Positions 61,092 through 64,000 of a stretch of DNA of 64,000 nt are shown piece after piece. Below the pieces are notes generated by a model. That model had not been told where the DNA came from and made no database searches. It was given only the letters and a program-made list of their open reading frames with translations. Location: assembly GCA_016712505.1 (NCBI GenBank), contig JADJQY010000001.1, positions 62,001 to 126,000 on the forward strand. The letters are read 5' to 3'. Made by a program: the position numbers and the translations under genes. The number at the start of each line of letters is the position of its first letter. Position 1 is the first letter of the stretch. Origin of the DNA: Candidatus Eiseniibacteriota bacterium (GTDB taxonomy: Bacteria > Eisenbacteria > RBG-16-71-46 > CAIMUX01).

Positions 61092-63275
61092 GTGGATGAC
61101 AAGGCCGGCGTCGCCAACCGCGACGGTGGGTACAGCGACGCTGAGCTCGACCAGATCGAACCCCTGCTCGGGGCCACCGGGCAATTGATCCAGGCTCGTC
61201 GCGCCGAATCGGAGCGTCAGGCCGCGGAGCAGGCCCGCGCCGTCTACGGGGCGCGACTCGCCACCATGATTGCCGGCTTTCCCGGAGCGGTGTTGATCGG
61301 CGTCGGGCTGGTCAATCGGGCCCTGCGTCTCTCAAGTGCCTCGGCTCCCTGCGGCGGGAGGCCCCGGGCGGGCCCGGGGGGGGGGGGCGGGGGCGGCGCC
61401 GGGGGGGGGGGGGGGCGCGCGGGGGGGGGGCCGGGGGCCGGGGGGGGGGGGGCGGGGGGGGGGGGGGCGGCGGGACCGGGGGGCGGGGGGGGGGGGGGGG
61501 GGGACAGCCCGATTCAACTCGGCGCGGCCGATCTCGGCCATCTGTGGATCTATCGCGACATCACGCAGCACCGTCGGTCTCAGGCGGCCTTGATCCAGGC
61601 TCGGGAAACCGCAGAGCGGCTCGCGGTGGCCGCCCAGGCGGCAAATCAGGCCAAGGGGGACTTCCTGGCCAACATGAGCCATGAGATCCGGACACCGATG
61701 AACGCGGTGATCGGATTCGCTCACCTTCTGATGGAGACCCCACTCGACCCACAACAGCGTGAGTTCGCCGGAATGATCCACGCCTCCGGACGCAGCTTAC
61801 TCACGATTCTCAATGACCTACTCGACTACTCGAAGATCGAGTCGGGAATGCTGACCGTCGAGGTCGCGCCGTTCGACATCGAGGAGGCGGTGGACGAGGT
61901 CATGGGAACCCTTGGTCCCATCGCCGAGGAGAAGGGGATCGAACTGGTCGTGGACGTCGACCCATCCACCCCTTCCCGGCTACTCGGCGACATGGGTCGA
62001 GTGCGGCAGGTGATGCTCAATCTCCTGAGCAATGGGGTGAAGTTCACCGAGGTTGGGCACGTGCGTCTCGAGATCGCCCCCGCTGCCCTGTTGGCCTCAC
62101 GGCATCCCGAGATCAGACTCAGTCCAAGGCAGGAGTCGCGTATCGCGATCGCGGTCACGGACACCGGTATCGGGATCGATCCGGAGGACCAACCACGCCT
62201 GTTCCATCGGTTCAGCCAGGCCGACACCTCCACCACCCGTCGATTCGGCGGAACGGGACTCGGGCTCGCCATCGCCAGACGACTGATCGAGCTGATGGAC
62301 GGTTCGATCGCCTTCCACAGTACTCCCGGCAGCGGGTCGATCTTCTGGTTCGACCTGCCGATCCCCGCTGGAGTCGACGAGACCACGCCCATCCATGTCG
62401 CCCACTCGTTCGGGGGTAGAGCCCTCATCGTCGGCGATTCCGAGCAGACCCACTCCCTGCTCGCACGTCAGCTTGCGCGCTGGGGTATCGAGCATGACTA
62501 CTGTGAATCGCACCATCAGGCTTTGAGCCGTCTCCGTGAAGCCACGATGCGCGGCGATCGGTTCGATGTGGCGATCCTCGGGCTCGGGCTCCACGATGAC
62601 AAGGCGCTCGACCTGGCCAGATCGATTCGGGAGGACGTGGCCATCCCCCACACTCAGACCATCCTGGTGGTTCCGCGCAGTCGACGGATCGACCCGAAGG
62701 CACTCGAACAGGCAGGAGTGGCGGCATTCATCCGCAAACCGTTACTCCGGAGAGGCAGGCTGGCCGACGCCTTGACTGCGGCGCACGCGGGCGTCGCAAC
62801 GACACCTGCTGCGACGCGGGCGTCGCGGATGCGGGAGCAACTTGACTCCGGCGTCTTCAGTGTCCCGAAAAGCCTCGACCCGGCATCGGCCCGTAGCGTG
62901 CTGGTCGTCGAGGACAATCAGACCAACCAGTTCCTGATCCTGCAGCTCCTGAAGCGACTCGGGTATGTGTCCGCACTTGCCACCAACGGCAGAGAGGCGG
63001 TCGAGAAGTACCGCTCCGCCTCGTATGCTTTGATCTTGATGGACTGTCAGATGCCGATCCTGGACGGTTACGAGGCGACGCGAGAGATCCGCAGCATCGA
63101 GAGGGAGGGGGTGCATGTGCCCATCGTAGCCCTGACCGCCAACGCGATGTCCGGGGACCGGGAACGTTGCCTCGACTGCGGAATGGACGACTACCTCCCC
63201 AAACCGATCGATCCGAAGGCCCTGAGGCAGATCCTCGCTCGCTGGATCGCCCACGATTCCCGTTCCGCCGCCTGA
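61092..63275 (+). CDS. Hybrid histidine kinase with degenerate and intact receiver domains
   Basis: A 727-residue sensor kinase starting at GTG behind AAGGGAG. Residues about 60-160 are the remains of a PAS domain (FPGAVLIGV at the start, DLGHLWIYRDITQHRR at the end) whose middle is replaced by a G-rich run. HisKA has His197 in NMSHEIRTPMN; the ATPase has LLSNGVKF, DTGIGIDP and GGTGLGLAIARRL. Two receivers follow: the first (about 440-570) lacks a phospho-acceptor Asp (the position reads ILGLGL), and the second has VVEDN and Asp651 in LMDCQMPILDG plus a late Lys in YLPKPID. No membrane helices are seen, so it is likely soluble. The PAS damage is probably an assembly artefact. Confidence 0.88.
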   Translation: MDDKAGVANRDGGYSDAELDQIEPLLGATGQLIQARRAESERQAAEQARAVYGARLATMIAGFPGAVLIGVGLVNRALRLSSASAPCGGRPRAGPGGGGGGGAGGGGGRAGGGPGAGGGGAGGGGAAGPGGGGGGGGDSPIQLGAADLGHLWIYRDITQHRRSQAALIQARETAERLAVAAQAANQAKGDFLANMSHEIRTPMNAVIGFAHLLMETPLDPQQREFAGMIHASGRSLLTILNDLLDYSKIESGMLTVEVAPFDIEEAVDEVMGTLGPIAEEKGIELVVDVDPSTPSRLLGDMGRVRQVMLNLLSNGVKFTEVGHVRLEIAPAALLASRHPEIRLSPRQESRIAIAVTDTGIGIDPEDQPRLFHRFSQADTSTTRRFGGTGLGLAIARRLIELMDGSIAFHSTPGSGSIFWFDLPIPAGVDETTPIHVAHSFGGRALIVGDSEQTHSLLARQLARWGIEHDYCESHHQALSRLREATMRGDRFDVAILGLGLHDDKALDLARSIREDVAIPHTQTILVVPRSRRIDPKALEQAGVAAFIRKPLLRRGRLADALTAAHAGVATTPAATRASRMREQLDSGVFSVPKSLDPASARSVLVVEDNQTNQFLILQLLKRLGYVSALATNGREAVEKYRSASYALILMDCQMPILDGYEATREIRSIEREGVHVPIVALTANAMSGDRERCLDCGMDDYLPKPIDPKALRQILARWIAHDSRSAA
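61360..61503. repeat. G-rich low-complexity run inside the kinase gene
   Basis: About 144 bases that are almost only G and C, mostly G, with runs of up to 22 G. They translate to a Gly-rich stretch (residues about 90-137) in the middle of what should be a PAS domain. Base composition is unlike any other part of the window. A sequencing or assembly artefact is the likeliest explanation. Confidence 0.8.
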
Positions 63276-63376
63276 TCCGCCCGCTCGAATCGTCCGCCCT
63301 CTCCCCGAGCCGCGGTATGTGCTAGGTTCTCTTCCGCAATGGGGCTTCGTAGAGCGTCTTCATCCGGAGGAGAACG

Positions 63377-64000
63377 ATGCATCGCCCCTCGCTGCCCATG
63401 CCGCACCCGTCCGCTGCCGCGCTGCCCGCAGGAGCGCTCCTTTCGACCCTGCTGCTGCTGTCCGCGTCAGCGGCCCAAACGGCAGACCTCGTGGTTTACG
63501 ACGACGCCCTCCGAAACAGCTTCGAGGACTGGAGCTGGGCCACCCACTCGTTGACCGAATCCGGTACGCGCCACTCCGGCACCTTCGCCGTCTCGATGCG
63601 AGCGAAGAGCTGGGAAGGAGTCTTCTTCCATCTCGCCGGCGGTTTCAGCGCGGCTGAACTCGACACGCTGGAGTTCTGGGTGAACGGCGGGTCGATCGTA
63701 GGGGCGGACCTTGGACTGGTTCTGCAGTGGAACGGCAGCAATCGGGGGAGCGGGATCATCGACCCGTACGTCGAGGGCGGTCAGGTCCCCACCCAGGGGT
63801 GGGCCCGCGCCCGTGTTCCCCTCGCTGCGCTCGGCGTGTCCGGTGGCCAGGTCGACGGCATCATCTTCCAGGCTTGGTCCCCGGCCGACCAAGGAACCCT
63901 CTACCTCGATGACGTGGCGCTCCACGGGCCGGGGGCGCCGACAGGTCCGATCTCCGTCACCATCGACCCGGCGCAGGACCGGAGGCCGATCGATGAGCGG
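63377..64000 (+). CDS. Secreted carbohydrate-active-type protein, 3' end outside window
   Basis: The reading frame opens at an ATG with GGAGGAG four bases upstream and stays open to the end of the window (208 codons). A signal peptide covers about residues 1-33 (LPAGALLSTLLLLSASAAQ). Residues 40-185 form a beta-sandwich reminiscent of carbohydrate-binding modules: DDALRNSFEDWSWATHSL, HSGTFAVSMRAKSWEGVFFHL and GTLYLDDVALHGPG. The last residues, ISVTIDPAQDRRPIDER, look like the entry to a family-44-type glycoside hydrolase catalytic domain (VTIDPxxDRxPI then typically IYG), but the diagnostic part lies beyond the edge. The gene is probably a secreted glycosidase with a binding module. Confidence 0.65.
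   Translation, partial: MHRPSLPMPHPSAAALPAGALLSTLLLLSASAAQTADLVVYDDALRNSFEDWSWATHSLTESGTRHSGTFAVSMRAKSWEGVFFHLAGGFSAAELDTLEFWVNGGSIVGADLGLVLQWNGSNRGSGIIDPYVEGGQVPTQGWARARVPLAALGVSGGQVDGIIFQAWSPADQGTLYLDDVALHGPGAPTGPISVTIDPAQDRRPIDER

Noticed and set aside
61360..61503. A genuine Gly-rich linker in the histidine kinase
   Set aside because: It falls inside a PAS domain and has a base composition unlike any other part of the window; an artefact is more plausible.
1..64000. CRISPR arrays, tRNA/rRNA genes, insertion sequences
   Set aside because: No regularly spaced direct repeats, cloverleaf or rRNA sequence, transposase motifs or terminal inverted repeats were recognised on either strand.

Overview
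The window is about 64 kb of high-GC bacterial DNA, densely coding on both strands. I see no rRNA, tRNA, CRISPR array, transposase or integrase. Lipoproteins, RND pumps and outer-membrane-type proteins indicate a Gram-negative envelope. Six large secreted proteins share a C-terminal FlgD/T9SS-type-A-like domain that ends in hydrophobic-(V/L/I)-Arg at the stop codon. Together with Cys-rich GACC repeats, this composition resembles uncultivated FCB-superphylum lineages such as Candidatus Eisenbacteria. That assignment is inference from protein style, not from a marker gene. A 144-base almost pure G/C run inside a kinase gene suggests a draft or metagenome assembly.

Left end (1-4725): a three-domain hydrolase (zinc amidase, alpha/beta hydrolase, caspase-like), truncated by the window edge, overlaps by 8 bases a zinc metalloprotease gene. 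This pair is my main candidate for an undescribed system. From 16702 down to 5091 on the minus strand runs a six-gene cluster: MurG/GT28-like glycosyltransferase, outer-membrane barrel, PQQ-type propeller, lipoprotein, a 1321-residue protein with three GT4 glycosyltransferase domains, and an ABC exporter fused to an APH-like kinase. It looks like a surface-glycan assembly and export unit.

Middle (17122-45605): a secreted beta-helix protein, a lipoprotein, thioredoxin reductase, a membrane-anchored MutS-like ATPase, a TPM-domain protein, a TMEM175-like channel, several small proteins, a degenerate 5'-nucleotidase, a conserved 71-residue protein, a squalene-cyclase-repeat protein, a 1143-residue nuclease-exonuclease-helicase fusion, and MOSC, DUF1905 and ASCH proteins. 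A membrane-fused spermidine-synthase-like enzyme, a trypsin-like lipoprotein, a secreted glycosidase-like propeller, another lipoprotein and a subtilisin-like protease follow.

Right end (45626-64000): an operon of two RND permeases plus one adaptor with no outer-membrane factor beside it; a DUF188 protein, an OYE-type oxidoreductase and an alpha/beta hydrolase; a small membrane protein; an MFS transporter; two secreted propellers; a hybrid histidine kinase damaged by the G-rich run; and the start of a secreted carbohydrate-active protein cut by the window end.

Genes were called from frame, Shine-Dalgarno position, signal sequences and recognisable motifs. Several starts were moved inward from the longest frame where a ribosome site and signal peptide agreed. 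Assignments rest on motif recognition, not database searches.
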